A stretch of 64,000 nt of DNA, from NCBI GenBank assembly GCA_027924585.1, contig BSBM01000592.1, positions 62,001 to 126,000 on the forward strand. The letters are read 5' to 3'. Source of the DNA: Larix kaempferi. Its lineage: Eukaryota; Streptophyta; Pinopsida; Pinales; Pinaceae. The notes beneath the pieces are model-generated. The model saw only the letters and a list, made by a program, of their open reading frames with translations. It made no database searches and was not told where the DNA came from. The translations under genes and the position numbers were made by a program. Positions 33,781 to 45,339 of this stretch are shown here, piece after piece (position 1 is the first letter of the stretch; the number at the start of each line of letters is the position of its first letter).

Positions 33781-35070
33781 ATCGGCCTGATGCGCAATTG
33801 TTTGCTATACAGATTGCCGATGATTATTATCAAGATATCATTGACTTTCTAACTACCGGGTTCACACCTACTGAATTCACTACGCAACAAAAGAAGCAGC
33901 TGGTAGTGCGAGCCACAGATTTCACCATTATCACGGGACAGCTCTACAAGCTAGGGCCTAATGAAGTGCTACGAAGATGTGTATTAGAACATGAGAATCC
34001 ATTTGTATTAGCTGATGCACATTCAAGAATCGAAGGAGGTCATTATGCAGGAAGGGCTACTACACAGAAGATATTGCGTGCAGGGATATGATGGCTTACG
34101 ATTCATAAAGACTCAAAAGAACATTGCGAGAATTGTGATGTCTGTTAGAGGACAAGAAAACCATCAAGAAGAGATGAAATCCCGTTGAACCCTCGACTGA
34201 CCTTGCAGGCATTCGACAAATGGGAAATCGATTTTGTGGGACCTATTAACCCACCGAGAAAAAAAACTAGTGCGAGGTACATTATTACTGCAACTGACTA
34301 CCTCACCAGATGGGCAAAAGCAAAACTATTCAAAGACTATAGTGCATCTACAGTCGTGTGGTTTATCTTTGAGAACATCCTTACACGATTTGGATGCCGA
34401 AAAATTTTGATGAGTGATCAAGGTACTCATTTTTTGAACGGAACTATTGAAGCTCTGACTGAAGAATTCTACATCCATCATCAGCACAACACGCCTTATC
34501 ACCCACAAGCAAATGGAACTGTCGAAGCATTCAATAAAGTAATTAAGAATGTGCTAACCAAGATATGCAATGTAAACCATGATGATTGGGACTTGCACAT
34601 TCCATCCGTATTATGGGCATACAGAACAACATGCAAGAAATTAACAGGACATACACCCTTCATATTGGCTTACGGACAGGAAGCAATAATGCCAATGGAA
34701 TATATTATACCCAGCTTAAGAATAGCTGCATCTACAAGGATGGCAGATCGCGTAGCACTAGAAGAAAGGATGTTACACTTGGTTGGGTTGGAAGAAGAGA
34801 GTTTCATCATAGGATTCCACCAGCAAGTACAGAAAGAACGAGAAAAAGCATGGCACGATCACCACATCAAGAATAAGTCTTTTTAGGTTGGTGATCTAGT
34901 CCTCCTGTATGATAGTAAATTCATGAAGTTTCCTAGAAAATTTAAAATGCATTGGCTTGGACCATATACTATCATACATGTTACTAACGGAGGCGCAGTC
35001 CAGTTAGCTACTTTAGCCAGGGATACATTACCCAATTTGATAAATGGGAGTAGACTAAAGCTTTACTAAG
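33781..35070 (+). pseudogene. Gypsy C integrase
   Basis: Integrase with the H2C2 zinc region (about 34010-34150, interrupted by stops) and an open catalytic core at 34185-34886. The triad is intact: D codon 34230 (IDFVGP), D 34416 (MSDQGTHF), E 34524 (NGTVEAFNK); 34416 to 34524 gives DX35E. The C-terminal part follows a stop at 34884 (VGDLVLLYDSKFMKF, then LGPYTIIHVTNGG) and ends near 35070. No chromodomain is seen. The core is better preserved than the neighbouring gag, but the flanking stops make it a pseudogene. Confidence 0.88.
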
Positions 35071-35423
35071 ATAGTCTTGTTCCGTAACATCTGGTATGAC
35101 CAGAAAGAAGGGAAAGTTTCTAGGTTCCAAGTATGCTCGCAATTGGGCACTAGAAACTGTGGAAAAGTCTGTACATAAATTTGTAGAGATAGATCTATAG
35201 AGCACGCAGCGTTGCTCAAACTAAAAAAAAAAAGAGAGAGAGAGAGAGAAAATAACAATGTGCTGTTGCAACATTCAAAAAGCAACAACTGGAAAGAAAA
35301 GAAATTATACACCGCGAAGTCATTGTGCATAACCAAAGATTGCTTGTCGCGCAGTTCGATGCAGGCTCCAAAAAATAGCCATTACAGTGTCAGTTGGAAA
35401 TATAGCCGTTATACAGTACTTTC
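35071..35423 (+). other. Gypsy C spacer between integrase and extra ORF
   Basis: No supported gene. It contains an A-run followed by a (GA)n microsatellite at about 35222-35250. Element D inserted at its right end; C sequence resumes at 42166. Confidence 0.7.
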
Positions 35424-37433
35424 TGTCATGTCCCAAATTTGGAATTGGGTCAAAATGGCCTAATAACATTGGCCCTATTCATTAGAGTTTGTCAAATTGA
35501 TGCTAAAGGTCAAATAATTGCCAAGGAGGAAAATTACTAGTTTCCTAGGTTTGGGGTGGAAGCTTTGGGATTTGGAATAAGGGGGATAATAAATGATGTT
35601 TGGACATTAGAAGGGTTCAAGTATTTAATAAATAGAGTGAATAAATAAATTCAAGATAAATCCTAGGTGACAAATGGTTTTGGAGACATATGGAGGATGT
35701 GGGACCCACACTAGCTTGATTTTTCATAATACATGGTATCTCTCTTTTGCAAATTTGAATTAATGGCAATGTGAACACTCTTGGGTGAGTTGGTAAGTCA
35801 TAACACATGTCATTGAGCATCTTAGGTCGAATTGGGAAGGATTGGTAACCTCCATGGAAGATAAAGAGTCAAAGTGGAAGTTGTGGACACGTGGGCTAGA
35901 TTCCCTAGCCCCTATGACACCAATGATGGAGCATCTATGACAACTATGACAAATTGAAGACCTGGCCTCTGACATATGACCACTATGACATGTAAGCCCC
36001 AAAAATAGGCTCAAGGAAGGTGAATTTGGGAGTTGGAGAAGCCAAAGAGACTCAAAATTGAATTTGGGAGAAGATGGAAGGTTGGAACTAGGAGACAAGT
36101 GGCAAATGTGGAATATTTCCTAAATGGAAATCTATTGAGAGGATTTCGACCCTTAGAAGGCTAATGTTGGTTATAAAATGTAGAAATGAAGTATGAGAAT
36201 AGCTTTTGATCATTTGTAGAATTTGGAATTGCATTTGTGTAGAGGGAGAGCTAGTGGATGACTAGTTTCTTGCCTTAGCCAATTTCAAGGGTGAAAGATT
36301 CCCATCCAAGTTGGTAATTGAAAAGGCTATTCAGACCTTTCATTTGGAGCTTTAATGGAGTATTTATTTGCAAGTGTAAGATATAGGGCATCTCATGGTT
36401 TCTTCTATTGTAGCTCACTCCTTCAACCATTTCCGTTTTTTATAGCATATTCTTGATCCGAGGGAGGGCGTTTTTGGTGAGATATTGTACTCTTTGGGGG
36501 AGATTATAATGCCCCATTTATTTTTTAATATGAATTAAATTCTCTTTTATTCATCTCCAGAAATTTTCAGGTCGAAATTCCAAGAAGAAATGTATAAATC
36601 TCAATTTTAATGAAAGAACAGTGTCATTTCCCCACTACCTTGTTGTGAATCAATGTAATGCTGATGATTTCGAATGAATGGATGATTATATGATATGTTT
36701 GTGATAAATATACTGCCATGGATGTCTTCTACAAGTTTCATGTACTGTACTTGAGAATTTGAATCATTTTTACTCAGTTTAGTTTTATTGGGAGGTGAAA
36801 TAGTGCCATTTCCCCAAGGGTCGAATTGGGGATTTTTGCAGTTGAATGGGAGAGGGTGAGAACAGTTTTAATAAACCGTTAATGGTGGATATGAGACCTT
36901 AATAATATACTTAACACATTACATACCTCTGTTCATAATTTTGAGTGGGTTTGGAGGCATTTGGGAAGCCATTTTCAATACTTACCTCAGGGGGATTTGA
37001 ACCCCAAATTACTAGTAAAATTGCATACTTGGTCCAGAATCTTAAGAGAGTTTGTAGAGGTATTTTGATGGCCATATTTCATCCCTAAACATCATATTCA
37101 AGTAATAATATCATTCATCCACCTTCCTTGAATATTTGAATGGATTTGGAGTCAATTTGAGACCTAGAGACCAATACTAGTCAAAGGGAAATCACTAGTA
37201 AAGTTACCTACATTGACCAGAATTGAAAGAGGATCTACAGAAGTATTTTAAAGGTACAAAGGCATCCCTAAAACACATATTTATGTTCTAATATCATTCA
37301 TATACATTCTCAGAAGATTTGGGATCATTTGGGGCAAATTTGGGACCTAGAGATCCAAACTAGTCAAAGGTCAAACTAGGGAAAAAAGTGAAAATTTGTC
37401 ATTTTAATAAAATTCCCAACAAGGGACATTACA
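35424..37433 (+). repeat. Element D 5' LTR
   Basis: About 2010 bp, TGTCATGTCCC...GGGACATTACA, with imperfect inverted ends of about 11 bp. A TATA-like TATAAAA lies at 36172-36178 (matching 40902-40908 in the 3' LTR). Short minus-strand ORFs occur in both LTRs and are not considered genes. Confidence 0.93.
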
Positions 37434-37434
37434 G

Positions 37435-37446
37435 TGGTATCAGAGC
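37435..37446 (+). other. Primer binding site of element D
   Basis: TGGTATCAGAGC one base after the 5' LTR, complementary to the tRNA-Met 3' end. It shows that D uses normal LTR-element replication despite lacking pol. Confidence 0.95.
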
Positions 37447-37706
37447 ATGGTCCTTGCACCTGTGTATTAAGTACATACATTTAAGAATAATTGGCAGCCA
37501 TGTATTACTATTACGATGAATCCTATGAGTACAATTCTTATGAGGAATATGCAGATGCTTATGAGCAATATGAAGCAGAATGTGAATGGTACGAGGAAGA
37601 GGTGCCATTAGGCAACACTTATTACAGTTTCAAGAGAAATGAATATTATTCTTATTAAGTTAGATCTGATGAATATGAGTGTGTCACACGAACCAAGGAT
37701 AATTCT

Positions 37707-39746
37707 ATGAGCGAGTTCCAAAGATGGAGAGAAAAATATAAAACCTTGCCCCAACAATATCAAAAATATCAAGAATATCTTGCTTCGAGCAAAAATACAC
37801 AAAATGCCATGTCTTTTGAGTACTATGCTGAACATGTTTTTGAAAATAGGCCCAAAAATGAAGATGTGGAGTTAGTGAATAAAGGTTTATGCCCTTCTTG
37901 TAAAAACCCTTGGAGCGAGTATCATATATGTGTGTATCAAATGATGTCCTCCTTGAGGAGAGCTTTTGAGATTTATTCAAGAAGAGATTCCAAATATACT
38001 GATCCTAAGGAAAACAAGGGGCAAAATGCATTAGCTTGCTTTAAGGAGCAAAAGGAAGAGACATCACAAGAGCATGAAGAAGATTCTATTGAAAATATGG
38101 AAGATCATTTCGAGACACCTTCTAGCTTAGACATGAACCAAAGAGCATATACTGATGGATGCTTAAAATATGAAGGAGTACCTACTGATGGGTGCTCACA
38201 CCTCTATGTTGGTGACATAGAGATCACTTTTGAAAGTGTTTCTACAAGTACAAGTTTCATTAAGCATGATAATGAAGACCTTGTAGTAGTTGAAGAAGAA
38301 CCAAGATCAACTTCCCCATCACCACTTGAGCTTCATGAAGTTGGTCCAAGAAAAAATGAAGAAGATGAGGAGGTTCATTTGCAAGAGCCTCATTTTCTTG
38401 AAGGGTTCTTAAAGACGAATGAAAAGAAGATCCAAGAGTCCCTCAGCATTCTCCATGACACTCAAGCATTGGTGTCAAATTCTTGTTGGAGAGCTACTTC
38501 ATTGGAGGAAACATCCTTCCTTGAAGACATGGAGAAGATTCAAAGAGCAATGTGCCACATCAAAGGTAATTTCATGTCTTTGCTTTTTGATAGAAACCAT
38601 TTGTTTGAGCTTAATGAATTGTTACATGATGCATACTTGAAGAATAATGAGGATAATCATAAGCTTACAATTCAAAATGAGCAACTTCTTGAAAAGTTGC
38701 AAGATACTTGTTTTTCCTCCTATGTTTCAGATTGTCAAATGGTAGATTGTTTGGAGGATTCTCATGACATGGTGGATCATGAGAAATGTGAAAATTTGAA
38801 TGTTCTTGATGTGTTTGAAGATGAACTTGAAGAGATACAAACACTTGATGTGGTGGAAGAGGAATTTGAATTGTCTCTTGATGAAGGTTATGCAATTTTT
38901 AAAGAAGAGCATGATTCCTCTACATTGGAACCAAACTATGACAAAGAGTTCACACTTTTGAAGGAGCTGCATGATACTACCCATATGGATCCTTCCCATG
39001 ATGAAAATTCTGTACTTTTTGATCATTTGGGTGATTTGGTTCATTCTCCTACATCCTACAATTCCATGTTTTGCAACATTAGTCTCAATGAAGTATGGGT
39101 GAAAGGTTTCTTTTTGATGGTGCCACATGAGGACTATGGAACTCCTAGATTTACTTTTTATGATGATATGGTCGGAGCACATTCTTATTCACATTTGCAG
39201 CAGCATCCTTTGTTACTTTATGATGATGCATATCTACATGGATGCACCTATGATATGCACTTGAGTCACTTGAAGACTCATGGTTTTTCTTGCTCAACAC
39301 TTGATTCATTTGATGTTGGAGGAACTTCATCCAACGCTTGGGTGAATAGATTTATGATTGGAGAAAATTTTTGTTGGAAGCCACATACTTTGTTATATCT
39401 TTATGATGATCACATTCAGGGATGTATGGGTGAGACTTCTTTGAGTCATTTGAAGTCTCCTTGTTTTTTCTGCTCATTATTTGGTTCAGATTTTAGTGGA
39501 GATTCTTCATTCACTTCTTGGATGAAAGAATACATGGATGAATATTTTGATGCATATCACATCCTTTTGGAGAAGCTTTATAGGACATGGGATCCTCACC
39601 TATGTCATTGGAGCATATTTGATTGGTCACTTGAATCTTGTATGCACTTGGAAAACAGTGGTCTACTTGCTTGGAGGTATAAGCACTTTCATGATTCTTT
39701 GATGAAGCACCTCCTTGATGTTAATTTTCATTATGTAGTTATGTAA
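37707..39746 (+). CDS. Element D protein: gag-type zinc knuckle plus unknown acidic region
   Basis: 679-aa open frame, extending in frame to an ATG at 37500 apart from one TAA at 37656-37658; the full frame is 748 codons. Counted from 37500: a Tyr/Glu-rich N-terminus (MYYYYDESYEYNSYEEY), a Tyr/Gln-rich segment, then CPSCKNPWSEYHIC at residue 131, a CX2CX7HXC array like the gag knuckle of some plant Gypsy elements. About 600 residues follow that I do not recognise: acidic, rich in His, Leu and Asp, probably partly coiled. Near the C-terminus is a 61-residue repeat (YDD...SLSHLK-type, from residues 574 and 635). No Pol motif. A long open frame in an otherwise decayed region suggests it was kept for the element's own use. 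Gag-derived function is inferred. Confidence 0.75.
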   Translation: MSEFQRWREKYKTLPQQYQKYQEYLASSKNTQNAMSFEYYAEHVFENRPKNEDVELVNKGLCPSCKNPWSEYHICVYQMMSSLRRAFEIYSRRDSKYTDPKENKGQNALACFKEQKEETSQEHEEDSIENMEDHFETPSSLDMNQRAYTDGCLKYEGVPTDGCSHLYVGDIEITFESVSTSTSFIKHDNEDLVVVEEEPRSTSPSPLELHEVGPRKNEEDEEVHLQEPHFLEGFLKTNEKKIQESLSILHDTQALVSNSCWRATSLEETSFLEDMEKIQRAMCHIKGNFMSLLFDRNHLFELNELLHDAYLKNNEDNHKLTIQNEQLLEKLQDTCFSSYVSDCQMVDCLEDSHDMVDHEKCENLNVLDVFEDELEEIQTLDVVEEEFELSLDEGYAIFKEEHDSSTLEPNYDKEFTLLKELHDTTHMDPSHDENSVLFDHLGDLVHSPTSYNSMFCNISLNEVWVKGFFLMVPHEDYGTPRFTFYDDMVGAHSYSHLQQHPLLLYDDAYLHGCTYDMHLSHLKTHGFSCSTLDSFDVGGTSSNAWVNRFMIGENFCWKPHTLLYLYDDHIQGCMGETSLSHLKSPCFFCSLFGSDFSGDSSFTSWMKEYMDEYFDAYHILLEKLYRTWDPHLCHWSIFDWSLESCMHLENSGLLAWRYKHFHDSLMKHLLDVNFHYVVM

Positions 39747-40144
39747 TTTGATGATATATATTTTGTACTCATGATGTTTGGAAGAATGCATACAAGAAAA
39801 TGGGATCCAGGAATCCTCTTATCTGATGGTATGGGTTGGAGAGCACTCTTAATTGTTCGGGTGTAATACAAGCAATGGGATCCTGGAATAATTTTTGTCT
39901 CATTGGTTTCAATTTTTTGGGGGAACAAGAAGTATGGGAGATGGATTTCCCACTAAATAAAGTGATTTTTATCAGAGTAGTGCAGCAGCAAGTAGGGTGG
40001 TTCCTCTCTAAAATCTTCATGGAAACTCAAAGATTCAAGGTTGGGCAATTCAATGGCCACTTCAAAGAATTATACAGAAAGCAGGTTCTTCAACACCCAT
40101 GTTTGAAATTGCTTGAGGACAAGCAATATTGGGAAGGGAGGATT
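39747..40144 (+). other. Element D 3' internal segment and purine tract
   Basis: About 400 bp after the ORF. A frame here (ending PCLKLLEDKQYWEGRI) is open but runs into the LTR, so I do not call it a gene. A purine tract gggaagggagga at about 40131-40142 precedes the 3' LTR. Confidence 0.6.
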
Positions 40145-42165
40145 TGTCATGTCCCAAATTTTAAATTGGGTCAAAATGGCCTAATAACATTGGCCCTATT
40201 CATTAGAGTTTGTCAAATTGATGCTAAAGGTCAAATAATTGCCAAGGAGGAAAATTACTAGTTTCCTAGGTTTGGGGTGGAAGCTTTGGGATTTGGAATA
40301 AGGGGGATAATAAATGATGTTTAGACATTAGAAGGGTTCAAGTATTTAATAAATAGAGTGAATAAATAAATTCAAGAGAAATCCTAGGTGACAAATGGTT
40401 TTGAAGACATATGGAGGATGTGGGACCCACACTAGCTTGATTTTTCATAATACATGGTATCTCTCTTTTGCAAATTTGAATTAATGGCAATGTGAACACT
40501 CTTGGGTGAGTTGGTAAGTCATAACACATGTCATTTAGCATATTAGGTCGAATCGGGAAGGATTGGTAACCTCCATGGAAGATAAAGAGTCAAAGTGGAA
40601 GTTGTGGACACATGGGCTAGATTCCCTAGCCCGTATGACACCAATGATGGAGCATCTATGACAACTATGACAAATTGAAGACCTGACCTCTGACATCTGA
40701 CCACTATGACATGTCATCCCCAAAAATATGCCCAAGGAAGGAGAATTTGGGATTTGGAGAAGCCAAAGAGACTCAAAATCGAATTTGGGAGAAGATGGAA
40801 GGTTCGAACTAGGAAACAAGTGGCAAATGTGGAATATTTCCTAAATGGAAATCTATTGAATATATTGAGAGGATTTATACCCTTAGAAGGATAATTTTGG
40901 TTATAAAATGTAGAAATGAAGTATGAGAATAGCTTTTGATCATTTGTAGAATTTGGAATTGCATTTGTGTAGAGGGAGAGCTAGTGGATGACTAGTTTCT
41001 TGTCTTAGCCAATTTTGAGGGTGAAAGATTCCCATCGAAGTTGGTAATTGGAAAGGCCATTCAGACCTTTCATTTGGAGCTTTAATGGAGTATTTATTTG
41101 TAGGTGTAAGCTACAGGGAATCTCATGGTTTCTTCTATTGCAGCTCACTCCTTCAACCATTTCCGTTTTTGATAGCATAGTCTTGATCCTTGAGGGAGGG
41201 CATTTTTGGTGAGATATTGTACTCTTTGGGGGAGCTTATAATTCCCCATTTATTTTTTAATATGAATTAAATACTCTTTTCTTCATCTCCAAAGAGTTTC
41301 AGGTCTAAATTCCAAGTAGAAATGTATAAATATCAATTTTAATGAAAGAACAGTGTCATTTCCCCACTACCTTGTTGTGAATCAATGTAATGATAATGAT
41401 TTCGAATGAATGGATGATTATCTGATATATTTGTGATCAATATACTGCCATGGATTTATTCTACAAGTTTCACGTACTGTACTTGAGCATTTGAAGCATT
41501 TTTACTCAGTTTAGTTGTATTGGGAGGTGAAATAGTGCCATTTCCCCAAGGGTCGAATTGGGTATTTTTGTAGTTGAATGGGAGAGGGTGAGAACAGTTG
41601 TAATAAACCATTAATGGTGCATATGAGACATTAATAACATACTTAACACATTACATACCTCTGTTCATAAATTTGAGTGGGTTTGGAGGCATTTGGGAAG
41701 CCATTTTCAGTACTTACCTCAGGGGGATTTGAACCCCAAATTACTAGTAAAATTGCATACTTGGTCCAAAATATTAAGAGAGTTTGCAGAGGTCTTTTGG
41801 TGGCCATATTCCATCCATAAACATAATATTCAAGTACTAATATCATTCATACACCTTCCTTGAATATTTGAAGGGATTTGGAGTCAATTTGAGACCTAGA
41901 GACCAATACTAGTCAAAGGGAAATCACTAGTAAAGTTACCTACATTGACCAGAATTGAAAGAGGATTTGCAGAAGTATTTTAAAGGTACAAATGCATCCC
42001 CAAAACACATATTTATGTTCTAATATCATTCATATACCTTCTCAAAATATTTGGGATCATTTGGGGCAAATTTGGGACCTAGAGATCCAAACTAGTCAAA
42101 GGTCAAACTAGGGAAAAAAGTGAAAAATTGTCATTTTAATAAATTTACTAACAAGGGAAATTACA
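40145..42165 (+). repeat. Element D 3' LTR
   Basis: About 2021 bp, TGTCATGTCCC...GGGAAATTACA, followed by the CTTTC duplication at 42166. Confidence 0.93.
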
Positions 42166-45100
42166 CTTTCCGACCTACCGCTAGAGCATTTAAAGAACAA
42201 ATAGCCATTCTAAATGACTTAATGACGGAATTCACCGAGTACTCTGTCGGAATAGGCTAATGGATACTACATTTAATGCTTATCTAACCATTAAGGGGCG
42301 CAGAGATAGATCAGCCATGGCTATATATAATGCAACAGTTAGACTCGTAGGCATTACCAAAGCACTTAGAAATTATTGCAAATATTGCTTCCTAAGTTTA
42401 TACTATAAGTTATCCACTGGTTAGTCGAGTAAGTGTGCAAGTGAATGACACAGAGGTCCTTTGTTGACAAAGAGTGCACGGTCAAAGAGACTGTGAAGTT
42501 GTTCAAACATTAAGGAATTGACAAATTAATGAGAACCCCAAGCAAGAAAGTCGTCACAGAATCAGAACAAGGTCCAAGGAGATCACCAATACATGACCCC
42601 TCAATGCAAGACAAAGGAAAAAACCCAGTAGTGCTGAGATCAAAGCTATCACAGACAAGTTTGGTGGGACCAAATAAACCCATTGCAGATAAAGAGATAC
42701 CTCTAACTATGACACCCAGACTATATCTCGCCACGTGTAGTGGATGCACCAGCCTTTAAACTACTAAAGAGTCCAAAGTATGAGATACCACTCTTGCCGA
42801 TAGCAAAACATGTTGAGATGGACAAAAATCTATTGGGAAAGATTCCAGAATGTAAATGGGAGGACTATGATTTGCTAGCAATGCAAAAGGACAAACCCAC
42901 TGAGCCAAGGTTTCCACAGTTCCATCCCGACAAATACATGTACTGGAAGAAGACTAAAATGGGAGACCTAACTTTGGTCACTGAGAGTTGGCTGTTTGGA
43001 GTAGCCAAGTCGGGGCTGCTCAACCTGCTCAGACTCCCACAATTCGACAGATCACCGGAGCTCAACGCGGTGTTGCAAACTCTTATGCCGCACATCCACC
43101 AAGGATATTTATGGATGGACCAGAATATTGACTTGACAATCGACTTAATCCATCAGATAACTGGACTGAGCAAAAGGGGAGAAGACCCAAGGAAGTTCTT
43201 TCAAGGGAAAAAAAAGGATAAAGAGGTAGCTGCATTGATGAAGCAAACACAGTCTATTGTAAAAGGGAAGCGAGGCTTCTAGACAGACGACATAAAAGAT
43301 CAGGCAATAAGATTGTCACACAGCTGTTAGCGGGAAAGATTCTAAGAAAATGAAGACCGCTAGAAGTCTCTGCGGGTGCAGTACTACTTAGTGCTGTAGC
43401 CGCCGAGGGATAAGAATTCAATTGGTGTCAATTTATACTAAATGAGTTCCTAGAGTAACTAAATGATACGCAAATCAATGGTGGATACTTCCACCTCACC
43501 TGTCCAATCGTACTGATCGCCTTCCCTGGCTAGAGGGAGCCGAAGCATTACGTTTGAGTAATCATGGACACTTCGGACTGTAGAGGTGCTCACTTTCAGA
43601 ATCTATGGGCAAATTTGAATCCCAACAGGCAGCATGAGATAGCGTTGGTCTTCTATACATATTATGACTAACTGTGCGGGGCCATCATGCTTACATCTCT
43701 CATAACAAAGGAAGTAACAAGCAAATATATCCGCATTATCAATTTTTATGCTGCGATGAAATGCATCTCCATTTTAGCCAAAGCGTAGACAAAGAATGCT
43801 GATTGGTACCCAGGACATTACCATGTGTACGAGGAAGATATTGAGAATATTATGAAAGAATGGCCAGCTGAATTCCGAGTCGAGGTCATGGATATCCAAA
43901 GTGATTCTGGCGAAGATAACCCTATCCCCTGCCCCATAGTAGATGATAAAGAGTCAAGCAAAAGAAAGGACATTGGGAGTTCTTCGGGGCACAACGAAAA
44001 AAGGAAGAAGCATAAAGAAAATAAAGACCAATTCGACACAGGGATTTGCGATGATGACTACTTAATGATCGGCGCAAAGGTCACTGAACAAAAGGAGGAA
44101 CTTTTGACAAATAAAAAGAAGAAGGACAAGGCAATTCAAGACAACTTAGACCAGAACCTGGCTACATTGCAAGGAATATCCCAAAAATTTGATGAAGTAA
44201 GTAGAAGATCACCCTTACACCATGAGCCAATAGCTAAAAAAGGGTCCACGGGAACTTCACAGCAGCAAATATCAGTTCCCGCGCGATCGTGTGTTGTCCA
44301 TTTGCAACCACTATCTATAAGATTGCCATTACCTAATCAAGCAATGCTAGATACAAAGAATGTAGAGTGTGTGGAGCTTGATCTTGCAAGAATATCATTA
44401 CGAGGACTACATTATTTACAAACGCAAGCCGGTGAAGAAATGCATGACAGAACCATAGAAGCGCCGAAAGGACAGGCAGAGTTGCAAACATCTAACAGGG
44501 AACTTGAAGAAGATAACTCACGGAGTACTATGCAATTACAATATGAAAGAGATCATCGACTGAGATCGGAGAACACGATCACTGTGGTTGCAGATAATAT
44601 AGATGAATTTGAAGTACAAACAGAACTAGCAGATACTATTGTCAATATTGGTGAGTTGGTCAATAGTCTTAAAAATGAGAAGGAAGACATGGAGATTCTC
44701 CATGAATCTGAAATTGCTGCCCTAAAAGTGTAGGTCAATCCACAGAGTCCACCAGATGAACAATAGTTAAGACAGGAAGTAGTGAAGACTGCGACACCGA
44801 ATATTACTACCGAAGTGACTAAGTGCCAGAGTCTACTGGAAGCAACATTGAAGTCATTTAAGTACCTTCAAGAAGACCAACAATTACTGGAAGTAAAGAA
44901 GGAAGTGAAAGAAAAACAAGAAGCACTAGAAAATATGGGTGAGGAGGTTAAGGCGCTACCAGCAAGAGAGAAACTCCTAAAATACAGAGAAAACAACCAC
45001 CTAAATAAGGAAGTTAAAGCATTGCAGGAGAAGGAGATAGAAATCGGCGATAAGTCACAGCCATTATTAGAGGAAGCTGGCACGATCTCGCAAGAGATCG

Positions 45101-45327
45101 AAGAAAATTTAAAGGAACTGAATAAGAATCAAGAGCAAGTGGAAGGCTAGACTGGCCATGAGATAACACTTGAGGTGATAGAAATAATTGGGCAAATTGA
45201 ACAAGATATGAAGACCATGGTAGAAAAGCTGATGGACACATTCAATGAGTTCACTACGAAGATCAGTCCACAGTCAGTGGAACACCTTCAAAAACTTGCA
45301 AGTGGCTCGGGGGCAAGCCACATGTAA
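42166..45327 (+). pseudogene. Gypsy C extra ORF downstream of pol
   Basis: C resumes after D. The first 0.35 kb is ambiguous. From 42529 to a TAA at 45325 a long decayed frame can be followed, with frame changes near 42740 and 43315 and then one frame to the end with scattered stops. N-terminal part (42740-43282): DAPAFKLLKSPKYEIPLLPI, TESWLFGVAKSGLLNLLRLP, DLIHQITGLSKRGEDPRKFF. Middle: LLAGKILRK, EFNWCQFILNEFLE. The C-terminal half (43825-45327) is Lys/Glu-rich and looks coiled-coil with a basic stretch (SKRKDIGSSSGHNEKRKKHK). Position after integrase and before the 3' LTR is that of the env-like or extra ORF of Athila/Tat elements. I see no signal peptide or clear membrane segment, so an envelope role is not supported. 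Function unknown. Confidence 0.65.
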
Positions 45328-45330
45328 GTG

Positions 45331-45339
45331 TTAAGGGAC
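45331..45339 (+). other. Putative polypurine tract of Gypsy C
   Basis: Short purine-rich ttaagggac abutting the LTR start. A longer G-run (ctcgggggca, about 45306-45315) lies 25 bases upstream and could be the older tract. Confidence 0.45.

Larger units (their letters stand above)
35424..42165 (+). mobile_element. Element D, non-autonomous LTR retrotransposon
   Basis: 6742-bp LTR retrotransposon inserted in C. It has a 5' LTR, tRNA-Met primer site, 2.7-kb internal region with one long ORF, purine tract and 3' LTR. Perfect 5-bp duplications CTTTC lie at 35419-35423 and 42166-42170. The internal region has no protease, RT, RNase H or integrase in any frame, so it would depend on another element for movement. 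It resembles the TR-GAG/LARD classes in layout. LTRs differ by a few percent by eye, so it is younger than C. Confidence 0.93.

Noticed and set aside
35617-36098. Minus-strand ORFs in both element D LTRs
   Set aside because: They sit wholly inside the LTRs, where a duplicated sequence gives duplicated frames. Length differs between the LTRs and nothing supports a protein.
39836-40261. 141-aa ORF at the end of element D
   Set aside because: It runs across the internal/LTR boundary at 40145, which a real gene of the element would be unlikely to do. Its PCLKLLEDKQYWEGRI end may be a pol tail relic at most.
42740-45327. Calling the element C extra ORF an envelope gene
   Set aside because: The position fits, but no signal peptide, transmembrane helix or cleavage site is visible and the C-terminal half is coiled-coil-like.
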